64,000 nt of DNA, taken from positions 186,001 through 250,000 of the forward strand of contig NZ_BMJT01000005.1 of the NCBI RefSeq assembly GCF_014643595.1. The letters are read 5' to 3'. The notes below the pieces were generated by a model. The model did no database searches and had not been told where the DNA came from. It saw only the letters and a list, made by a program, of their open reading frames with translations. The position numbers were made by a program, and so were the translations under genes. Shown piece by piece: positions 46,452 through 55,832 of the stretch. The DNA comes from Lysinibacillus alkalisoli (lineage in GTDB: Bacteria > Bacillota > Bacilli > Bacillales_A > Planococcaceae). The first letter of the stretch is position 1; each line of letters opens with the position of its first letter.

Positions 46452-47339
46452 ATGGTTCAGAAAACAATCGAAATACCAGTGGAGACAAGTAAAAAAGAAA
46501 CAAAATTTCAATATTTCTTCCGCTCACTCTTTAAAAGTTGGACAGGAATAGTAGGCTTTGTCATTATTTTATTATTAATTGCTATCAGTTTGTTTGGTGA
46601 GATTATGGTACCCTATGACCCTTTGGCAGCTGACTTTACTAAAAAGTTATTGCCACCTATGACAGAGGGGCATGTGTTAGGAACAGATCAATTAGGTAGA
46701 GATGTGTTATCTCGTATTATCGTTGGTGCACGAATATCAGTTGTAATTGGTGTGATCACTGTGCTATTAGCGGGTACAGTTGGCACAGTAGTAGGTATTA
46801 TTTCAGGTTATTTTAGAGGTTGGGTAGATGTTGTTTTAATGCGTATTGTAGATGTGCAATTAAGTTTTCCATTTATTTTACTTGTACTTGTGATCAACGC
46901 GATTATGGGAACAGGCTTAAAAAATATTATTATTTCATTAGCGATTGGTGGTTGGGTAGTATTTGCAAGGGTAATCCGTGGTGAAGTATTAGCGTTACGA
47001 GAAAAAGAATTTGTCGCAGCGAGTATTGCAACAGGTGTTACAAAGTTTGGTGTGCTATTTAAACATATTTTACCTAATTTAATTACGCCTATCACCGTAT
47101 TAGCGTCACTGCAAATTGCCACGTATATTATTGCAGAGGCTTCTGTAAGTTTTCTAGGATTTGGTGTACAACCGCCAACACCAGCTTGGGGCAATATGTT
47201 AAGTGAAGGTAAAGACTATATTTTAAGCTCATGGTGGTTAATCACATTTCCAGGTTTAGCGATTTTAGTTACAACATTAGGCGTTAACTTATTTGGCGAT
47301 TGGTTGCGTGACACATTAGACCCTGAGTCAACAGAATAA
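46452..47339 (+). CDS. ABC transporter permease, OppC/DppC type
   Basis: Second channel subunit, 295 residues. A cytoplasmic N-terminal tail (about 1-30) is followed by the OppC_N segment, the LGTDQLGRDVLSRIIVGARIS block and the EAA loop (LALREKEFVAASIATGVTKFGVLFKHILPN). It has six predicted helices and ends with DTLDPES, typical of this family. Confidence 0.92.
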   Translation: MVQKTIEIPVETSKKETKFQYFFRSLFKSWTGIVGFVIILLLIAISLFGEIMVPYDPLAADFTKKLLPPMTEGHVLGTDQLGRDVLSRIIVGARISVVIGVITVLLAGTVGTVVGIISGYFRGWVDVVLMRIVDVQLSFPFILLVLVINAIMGTGLKNIIISLAIGGWVVFARVIRGEVLALREKEFVAASIATGVTKFGVLFKHILPNLITPITVLASLQIATYIIAEASVSFLGFGVQPPTPAWGNMLSEGKDYILSSWWLITFPGLAILVTTLGVNLFGDWLRDTLDPESTE

Positions 47340-47352
47340 CGGAGGTGCTACG

Positions 47353-48333
47353 ATGGAAACCGTACTAACAGTAAAAGACCTCAATATCCAATTTACAAAA
47401 GATGGTGAAGTAACAAAACCCATTCGCGGTGTTACCTTCCATGTGAATAAAAGTGAAATATTAGGAATTGTTGGCGAGTCAGGCTGTGGCAAAAGCGTAA
47501 CTACAAAAGCTGTGATGGGGCTGTTACCTAAAAAATCTAGTCAGATTACACAAGGTGAGATTTTACTAGGTGAACAAAGAATTGACCAGTTATCTGATAA
47601 AGAAATGCAACATATTAGAGGGAATACAATCTCTATGATTTTTCAAGAGCCAATGACATCCTTAAACCCTGTATTTACCATAGGTCAACAATTAAGTGAA
47701 CCTTTAAAACGCCATCAAAAGATGCCAAAGAAAGAAAGAAGAACGACAATTATTAACGCATTACGTTCAGTAGGTATTCCAAGAGCAGATGAGATCATTG
47801 ATGAATATCCACACCAATTATCTGGTGGTATGAGGCAGCGTGTGATGATTACTTTAGCTTTACTTTGTAACCCTGATATATTAATTGCAGATGAGCCAAC
47901 AACAGCGCTCGATGTGACGATACAAGCACAAATTTTACGTTTATTAAAAGCGTTACGTCAAGAGCGTGAGATGAGTATTGTTATGATTACTCATGACCTT
48001 GGCGTTGTAGCAGAGCTTTGTGACCGAGTGATTGTGATGTATGCAGGAAATGTGGTGGAGGAAGCATTAATTAATGATTTATTTGACGAGCCTTTGCATC
48101 CTTATACACAAGGGCTAATTCGCTCATTACCCAATAATAATGAGCGCAAGTCACGTCTATATTCTATCGAAGGGAATGTACCTAAAGTAACAGAGCAAAT
48201 GCTAGGTTGCGCCTTTGCCAATCGATGTGAGTTCGCAACAGAAAAGTGCGTAAACTCAGCACCACCAACAGTAGTAAACGGTAATCATAAAGTGAGATGT
48301 TGGTTGTTAACAGAAGATGGGGTGATGGCATGA
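47353..48333 (+). CDS. Peptide ABC transporter ATP-binding protein, OppD/DppD type
   Basis: ATPase of 326 residues: Walker [10 protein letters not shown]-loop [10 protein letters not shown], signature [12 protein letters not shown], Walker [13 protein letters not shown] and switch ITHDLG. The C-terminal oligopeptide-transporter region has four conserved Cys ([13 protein letters not shown]), an arrangement that in related DppD proteins binds an Fe-S cluster. It overlaps the OppF-type gene by four bases. Confidence 0.93.
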   Translation: METVLTVKDLNIQFTKDGEVTKPIRGVTFHVNKSEILGIVGESGCGKSVTTKAVMGLLPKKSSQITQGEILLGEQRIDQLSDKEMQHIRGNTISMIFQEPMTSLNPVFTIGQQLSEPLKRHQKMPKKERRTTIINALRSVGIPRADEIIDEYPHQLSGGMRQRVMITLALLCNPDILIADEPTTALDVTIQAQILRLLKALRQEREMSIVMITHDLGVVAELCDRVIVMYAGNVVEEALINDLFDEPLHPYTQGLIRSLPNNNERKSRLYSIEGNVPKVTEQMLGCAFANRCEFATEKCVNSAPPTVVNGNHKVRCWLLTEDGVMA

Positions 48334-49322
48334 CGCAAGAGATAATTTTATCTGTCAAAAATTTAAAAACCTATTATGAAATTAAACAAGGTATGTTCAA
48401 GCCCAATAAAGTCATTAAAGCAGTAGATGATGTGAGCTTTGATGTGTATAAAGGCGAAACTTTGGCTTTGGTCGGCGAGTCAGGCTGTGGCAAGTCTACT
48501 ATAGGGCGCACTATTTTAAATTTAACGCAAGCTACTTCAGGTGAGGTGCTCTTTAACGATAAGGACTTAACCACATTAAACTTTAATGAGATGCGCTCTT
48601 TACGCCATCGACTACAAATGATTTTTCAAGACCCTTACGCATCCTTAAACCCTAAAAAGACGATTTTACAAATAGTAATGGAGCCCTTAAAAGTTCATGA
48701 TAAATATAAACCGCAAGAGCGTTTACAAAAAATTATCGAAATATTGGAAATTGTCGGATTATCGGAGTATCACTTAGAGCGTTATCCTCATGAATTTTCA
48801 GGAGGACAAAGACAACGCATAGGCATTGCTAGAGCAGTGATTTTGCACCCAGATTTTATCGTAGCGGATGAACCTGTTTCTGCGCTCGACGTCTCCGTCC
48901 AATCACAAGTCATTAATTTAATGTTAGATGTACAAAAACAACTAGGCTTAACGTATTTATTCATATCACATGATTTAAGTGTAGTACAGCATATGACAGA
49001 CCGTGTAGCAGTGATGTATTTAGGGCGTATTGTCGAGATTGCTACTACAGAAGAATTATTTGATAATCCTAAACATCCTTATACGAAAGCTTTATTATCA
49101 GCTGTACCCATCAGTCATCCACAAGAAAAAAGTAATCGTATCTTGCTGACAGGAGACGTACCTAGTCCAGCTAATCCACCAACAGGCTGCACCTTCCATC
49201 CGAGATGTGAATTTGCAACCGAATTATGCCAACAACAATCACCAAGTGCCACCCATTTTTCAGCAAGCCATCAAGTACATTGTCATTTATATCAAGAAGG
49301 AGCGAATGAATTATGTTATTAG
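48330..49322 (+). CDS. Peptide ABC transporter ATP-binding protein, OppF/DppF type
   Basis: Second ATPase, 330 residues: Walker [11 protein letters not shown]-loop FQDPYASLNPKKT, signature FSGGQRQRIGIARA, Walker B FIVADEPVSALD and switch ISHDLS. The C-terminal GCTFHPRCEFATELCQ has the conserved Cys motif. The start is the ATG at 48330 in an ATGA overlap with OppD. The M24 gene begins ten bases before its end. Confidence 0.93.
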   Translation: MTQEIILSVKNLKTYYEIKQGMFKPNKVIKAVDDVSFDVYKGETLALVGESGCGKSTIGRTILNLTQATSGEVLFNDKDLTTLNFNEMRSLRHRLQMIFQDPYASLNPKKTILQIVMEPLKVHDKYKPQERLQKIIEILEIVGLSEYHLERYPHEFSGGQRQRIGIARAVILHPDFIVADEPVSALDVSVQSQVINLMLDVQKQLGLTYLFISHDLSVVQHMTDRVAVMYLGRIVEIATTEELFDNPKHPYTKALLSAVPISHPQEKSNRILLTGDVPSPANPPTGCTFHPRCEFATELCQQQSPSATHFSASHQVHCHLYQEGANELCY

Positions 49323-50491
49323 CGATTCCAACAAATGAATTTAAAGAGAGACAGCAAAATTTCGCACGTATTATTGCAGAGAGAGGTTGTGACTCTGCTG
49401 TTATTTATGCAGTAGCCGACATCTTTTATTTAACAGGATTTCATTTTTATCCGACAGAGCGTCCTATTATATTATTTGTAGATAAACAGCAGAAGTACTA
49501 TTTATATGTGCCATCATTAGAGCGAGAGCATGCAGAAGAATATGCTGTAATTGATGGTGTCTATGACTATCTTGAATATCCAAGTTTGACGCACCCCATG
49601 ATAACATTTGCAGCCGTGTTAAAGCAACATCACTTTGAAGGGCAAACAGTAGGTTGTGATGCAGCGGGGTATGGTTCATCAATGGGCTATCGAGGGCCAG
49701 CATTAGCAGAAGTATTGACTGCGAACTATGTGTCAGTAAAGCATATTATTGAAGAGATGCGCTTTGTAAAATCACCTAATGAGATTGAGTTGATTAAAGA
49801 GTCGTGTCGTTGGGGGAATTTGGCGCATCGTTTATTACAGAAGTATACAAAAGTAGGTTATAGTGAAATTGAAGTGACAAGTCGTGCTTCAGCGGAAGCG
49901 ACATTAGCTATGATTGAAACGTTAGGTCAAGATTATAAACCACATGGCGACGTGGGAGCACATGCTATTTTTAGAGGTCAAATTGGTCCTGAATCTGCTT
50001 TTCCACATGCTGTAACACAAAATATTATGTTGCAACAAGGTGACACACTTGTGACAGGAGCAGGCGCTACTGTTTTTGGCTACCATAGTGAATTAGAGCG
50101 TACTATGTTTGTTAATGAAGTATCAAAAGATCAAGAGAAATATTTCCAGTATATGTACGAAGCGCAAGATGTCGCTTTTGATAATTTAAAACCAGGTGTG
50201 ACATGTAGTGAAGTGGAACAAGCCGTGCAAAACTATTTCAAAGAACAAGGTATTCAACATTTAACGCGCCATCATACAGGGCATAATATTGGTATTTTAG
50301 GCCATGAAGCGCCATTTTTAGATGTAGGTGACCATACAGTCATTGAACCAGGTATGGTCTTTACGATTGAACCAGGTATTTATGTGCCAGGTTTAGGTGG
50401 TTTCCGTCATTCTGACACAGTTGTCATTACAGAGGATGGCATGGAGATGTTAACCTATTATCCAAGAGATTTAGCATCTCTCATTTGTTAA
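49313..50491 (+). CDS. M24-family (pita-bread fold) hydrolase, creatinase-like, with altered metal site
   Basis: A 392-residue protein annotated by homology as Xaa-Pro peptidase-like: an N-terminal creatinase-type domain (1-150) and a C-terminal pita-bread domain. Of the five metal ligands in M24 peptidases, the first Asp (IDAG) is Gly249 in VTGAGA, the second Asp (SDITRT) is Glu260 in SELERT, and the last Glu (RIED) is replaced by Ser in FRHSD. The His of TGHNIG and the Glu of IEPGIY remain. This pattern resembles metal-free creatinase-type hydrolases more than aminopeptidase P. Last gene of the importer operon, so it probably acts on the imported substrate. Confidence 0.85.
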   Translation: MLLAIPTNEFKERQQNFARIIAERGCDSAVIYAVADIFYLTGFHFYPTERPIILFVDKQQKYYLYVPSLEREHAEEYAVIDGVYDYLEYPSLTHPMITFAAVLKQHHFEGQTVGCDAAGYGSSMGYRGPALAEVLTANYVSVKHIIEEMRFVKSPNEIELIKESCRWGNLAHRLLQKYTKVGYSEIEVTSRASAEATLAMIETLGQDYKPHGDVGAHAIFRGQIGPESAFPHAVTQNIMLQQGDTLVTGAGATVFGYHSELERTMFVNEVSKDQEKYFQYMYEAQDVAFDNLKPGVTCSEVEQAVQNYFKEQGIQHLTRHHTGHNIGILGHEAPFLDVGDHTVIEPGMVFTIEPGIYVPGLGGFRHSDTVVITEDGMEMLTYYPRDLASLIC

Positions 50492-50518
50492 TAAAAGCAT
50501 AAGGGCATAGCCAAAAAG

Positions 50519-50553
50519 AAGTACTGTTAAAAAATTTAGCAGTGCTTTTTTTT
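50519..50553 (+). terminator. Terminator of the marR-opp operon
   Basis: AAGTACTGTTAAA pairs with TTTAGCAGTGCTT (two wobbles), followed by TTTTTTT. Confidence 0.8.
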
Positions 50554-50687
50554 GGGTAGAAAAGTATGTTTGTACGATTATCTCGTCTATAATTAGCGCA
50601 TTTTATGGATTTTATTTAACGTAATTAAAGAATAAAAGTTGAAAAAGAAACATATGTTCGTTATTATATAATATAAGGCGTGAGACA

Positions 50688-50877
50688 ATGTTAAATTTAC
50701 CTCGGAAAATAGAATTTTTAAGGTCGCAAATTGAAGTCACACAACGTCAATAGATTACATTTATCGGTGAATGTAAAAACGACACGAGTCGCAAGTGAAT
50801 TTGATGTTACACCGTTTCAAGAGGCTAGATTTTTCGCACGTATTATTTTATTAGGATTGTTATTAATAATGAGGTGA
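50688..50877 (+). pseudogene. Frameshifted small gene of unknown function
   Basis: From the ATG at 50688 a frame reads MLNLPRKIEF... for 21 residues and stops at TAG (50751-50753). In the +1 frame an open stretch from about 50754 continues with about 41 residues (LHLSVNVKTTRV... ending LLGLLLIMR) to a TGA at 50875-50877. That stop is five bases before the next gene, whose ribosome site (GAGGTGA) overlaps it. The joined product would be about 62 residues. A single-base indel in an old gene, or a sequencing error, explains this best. The rest of the gap 50492-50687 shows only the terminator and a poor TATAAT at 50588. Confidence 0.4.
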
Positions 50878-50881
50878 TAAA

Positions 50882-51133
50882 ATGAATAACGAACTGATTT
50901 TAACCATGCAAACACTAATTCAACAATTACAAACATCAAATAAAAGAGAAGCCGCAAGTTTCTTTTACGAGAAACTTGTAGACTATCAACATGCTCAAGA
51001 CATTACAATATTAATTGATGTGTTATCTAAGTTTAGAGCTATTGCTCATTTTGACGATTTTAACCAACAAGAACAACAATTATTAACACAAGTAGTACAG
51101 CAAGTTATGACGGCACAAATCAGTGCCTCTTAA
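50882..51133 (+). CDS. Small cytoplasmic protein of unknown function
   Basis: An 83-residue, Gln-rich, acidic, probably all-helical protein without signal peptide or membrane segments. GAGGTGAT lies just before the ATG. I do not recognise the family. It follows directly on the frameshifted reading frame and may have been its operon partner. A hairpin follows it. Confidence 0.65.
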   Translation: MNNELILTMQTLIQQLQTSNKREAASFFYEKLVDYQHAQDITILIDVLSKFRAIAHFDDFNQQEQQLLTQVVQQVMTAQISAS

Positions 51134-51153
51134 ATCGTAATAGATGCTAATCT

Positions 51154-51187
51154 GGCATATTTCCTTGTGGAGATATGTCATTTTTAT
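51154..51187 (+). terminator. Probable terminator after the small gene
   Basis: GGCATATTTCC pairs with GGAGATATGTC through two wobbles around TTGT, followed by ATTTTTATT. Confidence 0.5.
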
Positions 51188-51268
51188 TGGATAGAGATAT
51201 AGTGAGTTGCTTTTTTAAAAAGACAGTGAAATAATGACGTATTGTATGAGTAGATTAAGGAGGATGTT

Positions 51269-52360
51269 ATGAGAGCTAAGTGGAGAATTATCATATTAAT
51301 TATGGTTAGCTTAATAACGACAATCGGTACATATTATAATGAAGCGCTATATGACAAACCAATTGCTAAAATAGTACACACGAAAATAACAGCACAAGAA
51401 GAAGTTCACGATCGTGGGGGCAATAAGGATACGATTTATGAGCAACAAATGGAGGCAATTGTATTAAATGGCACAGCTAAAAACACAAGAGTGACATTAA
51501 CAAATGAGTTTTCGGAATCAGGTGCATTTGATACATCGTATCGCAATAATCAGCGAGTTTTTATTGCATTTGATGATGACAGTGAAACAACAGCACATAT
51601 TGTTAATCAAAAGCGAGATTATGCTATCGTATTATTAGGCTGGTTATTTATTGCTACATTATTGATTGTAGGCACAAAAAAAGGATTGCTAGCTCTGATT
51701 AGTTTTAGTTGTAATATTACGGTATTGCTTATTGGGCTAGAGTTATATAGTAGATTTGACCACTTGAGTTTGCTTATTGTAAGCGCAGTAATTGTCCTAT
51801 TATTTACTTTAATATCACTATTGTTTGTGAATGGCTGTAATGCTAAAACATATACAGCTGTGATTGCTACATTGATAGGGACAGGGACAACAATGGCCAT
51901 TGCCTTTGTTGTCATGTTGTTAACAAAAGAGAACGGGTTACATTATGAGGAGATGCAATTTTTAACGAGACCATATCAAACGGTCTTTTTAGCAGGGTTA
52001 TTAATTGGTTCTTTAGGTGCAGTAATGGATGTTGCGATTACGTTAGCTTCATCGTTATTTGCTTTACAAGAGCGTAACCCTAAAATGACCTTAATTGAAT
52101 TGAAAAAATCAGGTCGTGTGATTGGACAGGATATTATGGGTACAATCACTAATATTTTATTTTTTGCTTATGTTAGCGGTGCAATCCCTATGCTGTTATT
52201 GTACTTTAAAAATGGATTGCCCTTTGGCTACACATTATCTATGAATTTATCTTTAGAAATTGCACGTGCTTTAGTAGGTGGGATTGGGGTTGTATTGACA
52301 ATCCCTATTACGATTCATGTGTCATTATGGTTTATGACGAGAAGGCAGGTGAGCGCATGA
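51269..52360 (+). CDS. YibE/F-like membrane protein
   Basis: A 363-residue membrane protein. One N-terminal anchor, then an extracytoplasmic region (about 28-110) that looks like a small beta domain (ITAQEEV, MEAIVLNG, VFIAFDDDS), then seven hydrophobic segments. SLGAVMDVAITLASSLFAL and IGQDIMGTITNILFFAYVSGAIPMLLLYF are characteristic of YibE/F proteins. Biochemical function unknown. AGGAGG precedes the ATG. It overlaps the next, related gene by four bases. Confidence 0.8.
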   Translation: MRAKWRIIILIMVSLITTIGTYYNEALYDKPIAKIVHTKITAQEEVHDRGGNKDTIYEQQMEAIVLNGTAKNTRVTLTNEFSESGAFDTSYRNNQRVFIAFDDDSETTAHIVNQKRDYAIVLLGWLFIATLLIVGTKKGLLALISFSCNITVLLIGLELYSRFDHLSLLIVSAVIVLLFTLISLLFVNGCNAKTYTAVIATLIGTGTTMAIAFVVMLLTKENGLHYEEMQFLTRPYQTVFLAGLLIGSLGAVMDVAITLASSLFALQERNPKMTLIELKKSGRVIGQDIMGTITNILFFAYVSGAIPMLLLYFKNGLPFGYTLSMNLSLEIARALVGGIGVVLTIPITIHVSLWFMTRRQVSA

Positions 52361-53133
52361 ATATGTTAGTAGTGCTTGCGATTATTTTATTGATCTTAAT
52401 GTATCAAGTAGGTGGGAAAAATGGGATACGTTCTTTCATCTCGCTATTTTTAAACTTTATAGTCGTATTAGTTGTGGTATTTTTCATGTTAGATACAAAT
52501 ACGAATATTTTAATATTAACATTGGTAGCTGTAGTGCTAATTAGTAGCATTAATTTATTTTATATTAATGGGATGAATCAAAAAACATTAACGGCATTTG
52601 CTGCAACGCTGCTTACAATTAGTATATTATTAACATTAATTTATGTAGTTTCGCAACAAATGGCCATTCATGGTTTTAGTGAGGAAGAAACAGAAGAGCT
52701 AGTGCCCTATAGTTTATATATTGGCGTAGACTTTTTACAAGTGAGTGCAGCAGTGATTGTATTAACGACGATTGGTGCAATTGTCGATGTTGCTATTTCG
52801 ATTACTTCTTCAATGCATGAGTTTTTTGAGCAAAATCATAAGATGACTAAACAGCAGTTATATCAATCTGGTGTCGCTATAGGTAGAGATATTTTAGGTA
52901 CGGATACGAATACATTATTTTTTGCCTTTTTTGGCGGTTATTTAGGTTTATTAATTTGGTTTAAAGATTTATCTTATTCTTTTGGAGAGATTGTCAATGC
53001 AAAAGTATTTGGTGCAGAAATGGTTACGATTTTTTGTTCAGGAATAGGAATAGCCCTTATTATTCCTATAGCTGCAGCTTTAAGTAGTGTAACTTTACAA
53101 GTGAAACATAAAAAATCTAAGCCTTCTTTGTGA
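52357..53133 (+). CDS. YibE/F-like membrane protein, second subunit
   Basis: A 258-residue protein with seven hydrophobic segments, homologous to the membrane half of the preceding protein: TTIGAIVDVAISITSSMHEF and IGRDILGTDTNTLFFAFFGGYLGLLIWF (about residues 136-155 and 176-203). It lacks the N-terminal soluble domain. The start is the ATG at 52357 in an ATGA overlap. The pair probably forms a two-subunit complex. The stop codon lies in the loop of the terminator. Confidence 0.8.
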   Translation: MNMLVVLAIILLILMYQVGGKNGIRSFISLFLNFIVVLVVVFFMLDTNTNILILTLVAVVLISSINLFYINGMNQKTLTAFAATLLTISILLTLIYVVSQQMAIHGFSEEETEELVPYSLYIGVDFLQVSAAVIVLTTIGAIVDVAISITSSMHEFFEQNHKMTKQQLYQSGVAIGRDILGTDTNTLFFAFFGGYLGLLIWFKDLSYSFGEIVNAKVFGAEMVTIFCSGIGIALIIPIAAALSSVTLQVKHKKSKPSL

Positions 53134-53148
53134 GGCTTAGATTTTTTT
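53112..53148. terminator. Terminator after the YibE/F pair
   Basis: AAATCTAAGCC pairs with GGCTTAGATTT, followed by TTTTT; the A run on the left may let it serve the convergent MerR gene too. Confidence 0.85.
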
Positions 53149-53154
53149 ATCCTG

Positions 53155-53991
53155 TCAACATTGTTGCTTTACTTGTATCATAATTTTTGTGACATAATTT
53201 TCTTCCCCTGTAACAGAGACTTCATCAACGACAAATTCTTCATAACTATTGCCACATATCACATATTTTTCAGCATGTATCCACGCTTTCAATTGTTTAT
53301 AAGTATCATGGATATTGCGAAAACTCCCTTGATGGTAGCCAACAGCAAAACAGCCTGCCTCTCGAATATGGAGCGCTGTTAACGTCGTAGTAGGTTTAGC
53401 AATCCTCATGTAAAAGTGTGCATAATTCCAATAATCCGCTCTACTTAATTGTGCAGGTTTAATAAGTCCACCAATAGGATGACCAATATCCAAACTTTTT
53501 TTACGTGTATAACGAATGAAAGCCATAATATGTTTAGCGAAGGCTTTGTCTGAACAATTTAAAATGTTTTCACTTAATACATAATATTCCTCAGGTAGTT
53601 GCTCGATAGAGAAGGTAGAGAAATCAAGATGCAAAGAAGCCTCAATTTGTAATCGTTTATTTTCAATAATTTGCACTGTGCGCTGCATATTAGCAATCTT
53701 CTCGTGCATAGCTTGTTGTTTTTCAGTGAGCAACTCAATTGCTTCTTCGGGTGATTTAAAATGCAGAAAGTCTTTTATTTCGTAAAGAGACATGCCAATA
53801 TCTTTCAACATATCAATAACGCTAAAAAGTTCCGTTTGTTGAATGCCATAGTAACGATAACCATTCGCATTTTTGTGTTCAGGTTTTAATAAACCAATGG
53901 CATCATAATGAAAGAGGGTTTGCTTTTTGACACCACAAGCTTGTGCAAACTCTCCTGTAGTAAACCACTTTTTTGTTTGCTCCATAAACAT
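53155..53991 (-). CDS. MerR-family regulator with GyrI-like effector domain
   Basis: A 278-residue multidrug-type regulator. The N-terminal MerR helix-turn-helix (FTTGEFAQACGVKKQTLFHYDAIGLL, GYRYYG) is followed by a coiled-coil dimer helix (about 80-120) and a C-terminal GyrI/BltR-like ligand domain (from about 125; HIREAGCFAVGYHQGSFRNIHDTY). ATG 53991 follows AAAGG at five bases. The exporter it controls is not obvious: the divergent neighbour is yunF. Confidence 0.85.
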   Translation of the reverse strand: MFMEQTKKWFTTGEFAQACGVKKQTLFHYDAIGLLKPEHKNANGYRYYGIQQTELFSVIDMLKDIGMSLYEIKDFLHFKSPEEAIELLTEKQQAMHEKIANMQRTVQIIENKRLQIEASLHLDFSTFSIEQLPEEYYVLSENILNCSDKAFAKHIMAFIRYTRKKSLDIGHPIGGLIKPAQLSRADYWNYAHFYMRIAKPTTTLTALHIREAGCFAVGYHQGSFRNIHDTYKQLKAWIHAEKYVICGNSYEEFVVDEVSVTGEENYVTKIMIQVKQQC

Positions 53992-54009
53992 GCCAACCTT
54001 TCTTTTTAA

Positions 54010-54023
54010 AATGGTAAACCATT
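54010..54023. promoter_or_regulatory. Palindrome upstream of the merR-like gene
   Basis: AATGGT-AA-ACCATT is a perfect 14-base palindrome 19 bases upstream of the MerR-like start, in the intergenic region with yunF. It is a candidate operator for the regulator. Confidence 0.35.
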
Positions 54024-54135
54024 ATGATAAAGCATACGTAATATCTTATAAAAAATCACTTTTTTTGCAAGAAATTTTTGAGAAAGGGGAGACGTTGAGT
54101 CGGAATTTGCGCTATGATAGGGAGGGGGTGAAAAA

Positions 54136-54993
54136 ATGATTCGGATTGGTTTAACAGGCTTTAGTGACCATCCCATTTTGCAATCATCAGCAACTAAAGC
54201 AAGTGCAAAATTACTTGATTATAGCGGTCATTTTCCGATTGTAGAGATTGATAGTGCCTTTTACGCAATTCCTCGTAAAGAGGTGGTTGAGCGTTGGGTT
54301 GAAGATACACCACATACTTTTCAGTTTATTGTAAAGGCTTACCAAGCTATGACAGGACATCAACGTAAAGAAGACTGGACTTTTACCTCAATTGAAGAAA
54401 TCTTTCGAACATTTGAAGCTAGTATTTCACCTATGCAAGAAGCAGGTAAGTTATTTGCGGTATTATTTCAATTCCCGCCTTGGTATGATTGTGTGCCAAA
54501 AAATAAAGCATATATTAAAAAAATACGTACACGCCTAGCCCATCTACCCATTGCAATTGAGTTTCGGAACCAAACTTGGTTTAGTGCTAAAAATGAGCAA
54601 GCGACATTGGCGTTCTTGCAAGAACAATCCTTAATACATGTGATTTGTGATGAGCCACAAGTAGGGGCAGGTAGTGTACCTTTTGTGCCAAAAGCCACGC
54701 ACCATAAGGTGATGTTTCGTTTACATGGTCGTAATGTTCATGGTTGGCGCAATATAGGTAATGCAGAGCATTGGCGTAAGGTGCGTTTTCTTTATAATTA
54801 TAATGAGGACGAGTTACAACAATTTATAAATGAAATACGTAAATTTGAAGACCATCATGATATTGCGGTTACCTTTAATAATAATTCTGCACATGATGCC
54901 GCACCAAATGCAAAAAAACTACAGCAATTATTAGCCATCAAATATGAGGGCTTAGCACCAAGACAATTAGATTTCTTTAAGGGAGATTGGTAA
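54136..54993 (+). CDS. yunF: DUF72 family protein YunF
   Basis: A DUF72 TIM-barrel-like protein of 285 residues. Landmarks are IRIGLTGFSDHPIL, IVEIDSAFYAIP (the YP/FY block), FQFIVKAYQAMTGHQ, IAIEFRNQTWF, HVICDEPQ and YNYNEDELQQF. No enzymatic activity is established for the family. ATG after GGAGGGGG. The order yunF-yunE-yunD follows the B. subtilis gene set. Confidence 0.88.
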   Translation: MIRIGLTGFSDHPILQSSATKASAKLLDYSGHFPIVEIDSAFYAIPRKEVVERWVEDTPHTFQFIVKAYQAMTGHQRKEDWTFTSIEEIFRTFEASISPMQEAGKLFAVLFQFPPWYDCVPKNKAYIKKIRTRLAHLPIAIEFRNQTWFSAKNEQATLAFLQEQSLIHVICDEPQVGAGSVPFVPKATHHKVMFRLHGRNVHGWRNIGNAEHWRKVRFLYNYNEDELQQFINEIRKFEDHHDIAVTFNNNSAHDAAPNAKKLQQLLAIKYEGLAPRQLDFFKGDW

Positions 54994-54995
54994 TA

Positions 54996-55820
54996 ATGGC
55001 TTTTGCATTAATTTTTATTATTGGCTTAACCTCTGGCATTATTGGTGCACTTGTAGGTTTAGGTGGCGGTGTTATTCTAGTGCCTGCAACATTATTTGTA
55101 GGCATTACTTTGGGATTAATTCCTGATATTACACCCCAAAAGGTTGTAGGGCTATCTGTAATTATGATGATATTTGTAGGGCTAGCCTCTACATTAAGTT
55201 ATATGAAAGCAAAGACGGTAGATTACCAAAGTGGGTTTATCTTTTTTGCAGGCAGTATTCCAGGTACCATTTTAGGTGCGTATGTGAATAAAGGATTGGA
55301 CTTGCCCTCTTTTAACTTATATTTTGGTATTTTACTTATTATTTTAGCAACGATTTTAATTGTAAGAGATAAGCTAAAACCTGTAAAATGGTTTGTAGCA
55401 CATGGTAAGAAAAGAACATTTATTGATCCAGAAGGTAAAGAATATGTATACGGATTTCCGATTTGGTTTGCGTTAATGCTAACATTTGCGATTGGATTTG
55501 CTTCTGGCTTATTTGGTATTGGCGGTGGGTCAATGATTGTGCCAGCCATGATTATCCTGTTTTTGTTCCCACCACATGTTGCAGTAGCCACATCGATGTT
55601 TATGGTATTTTTGTCAGCCATCGTTAATTCAGCTAGCCATATTTATTTAGGGAATGTGCCTTGGCTATATACGATACCTGTTATTCCAGGCGCTTATTTA
55701 GGTGCTAAATTAGGAGCACGTATTAATAAGAAAATTAAATCAGATACGTTAGTACTCATCTTGCGTATTATTTTATTACTACTGGGAATACGTTCTATTA
55801 TTGAAGGGCTTTTAGGTTAA
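54996..55820 (+). CDS. yunE: TauE/SafE-family membrane exporter YunE
   Basis: A 274-residue membrane protein with eight helices in two repeats, each opening with a glycine-rich block: IGALVGLGGGVILVP and ASGLFGIGGGSMIVPAM. The family includes sulfite and sulfoacetate exporters; its substrate here is not known. The start is the ATG at 54996 just after the yunF stop; the TTG three codons upstream lies inside yunF. Confidence 0.88.
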   Translation: MAFALIFIIGLTSGIIGALVGLGGGVILVPATLFVGITLGLIPDITPQKVVGLSVIMMIFVGLASTLSYMKAKTVDYQSGFIFFAGSIPGTILGAYVNKGLDLPSFNLYFGILLIILATILIVRDKLKPVKWFVAHGKKRTFIDPEGKEYVYGFPIWFALMLTFAIGFASGLFGIGGGSMIVPAMIILFLFPPHVAVATSMFMVFLSAIVNSASHIYLGNVPWLYTIPVIPGAYLGAKLGARINKKIKSDTLVLILRIILLLLGIRSIIEGLLG

Positions 55821-55832
55821 GGAGAGGGTAAT

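Noticed and set aside
50588-50593. TATAAT box as promoter for the frameshifted mini-gene
   Set aside because: No acceptable -35 hexamer at 16-18 bases; the ATG at 50688 is about 90 bases away and lacks a good ribosome site.
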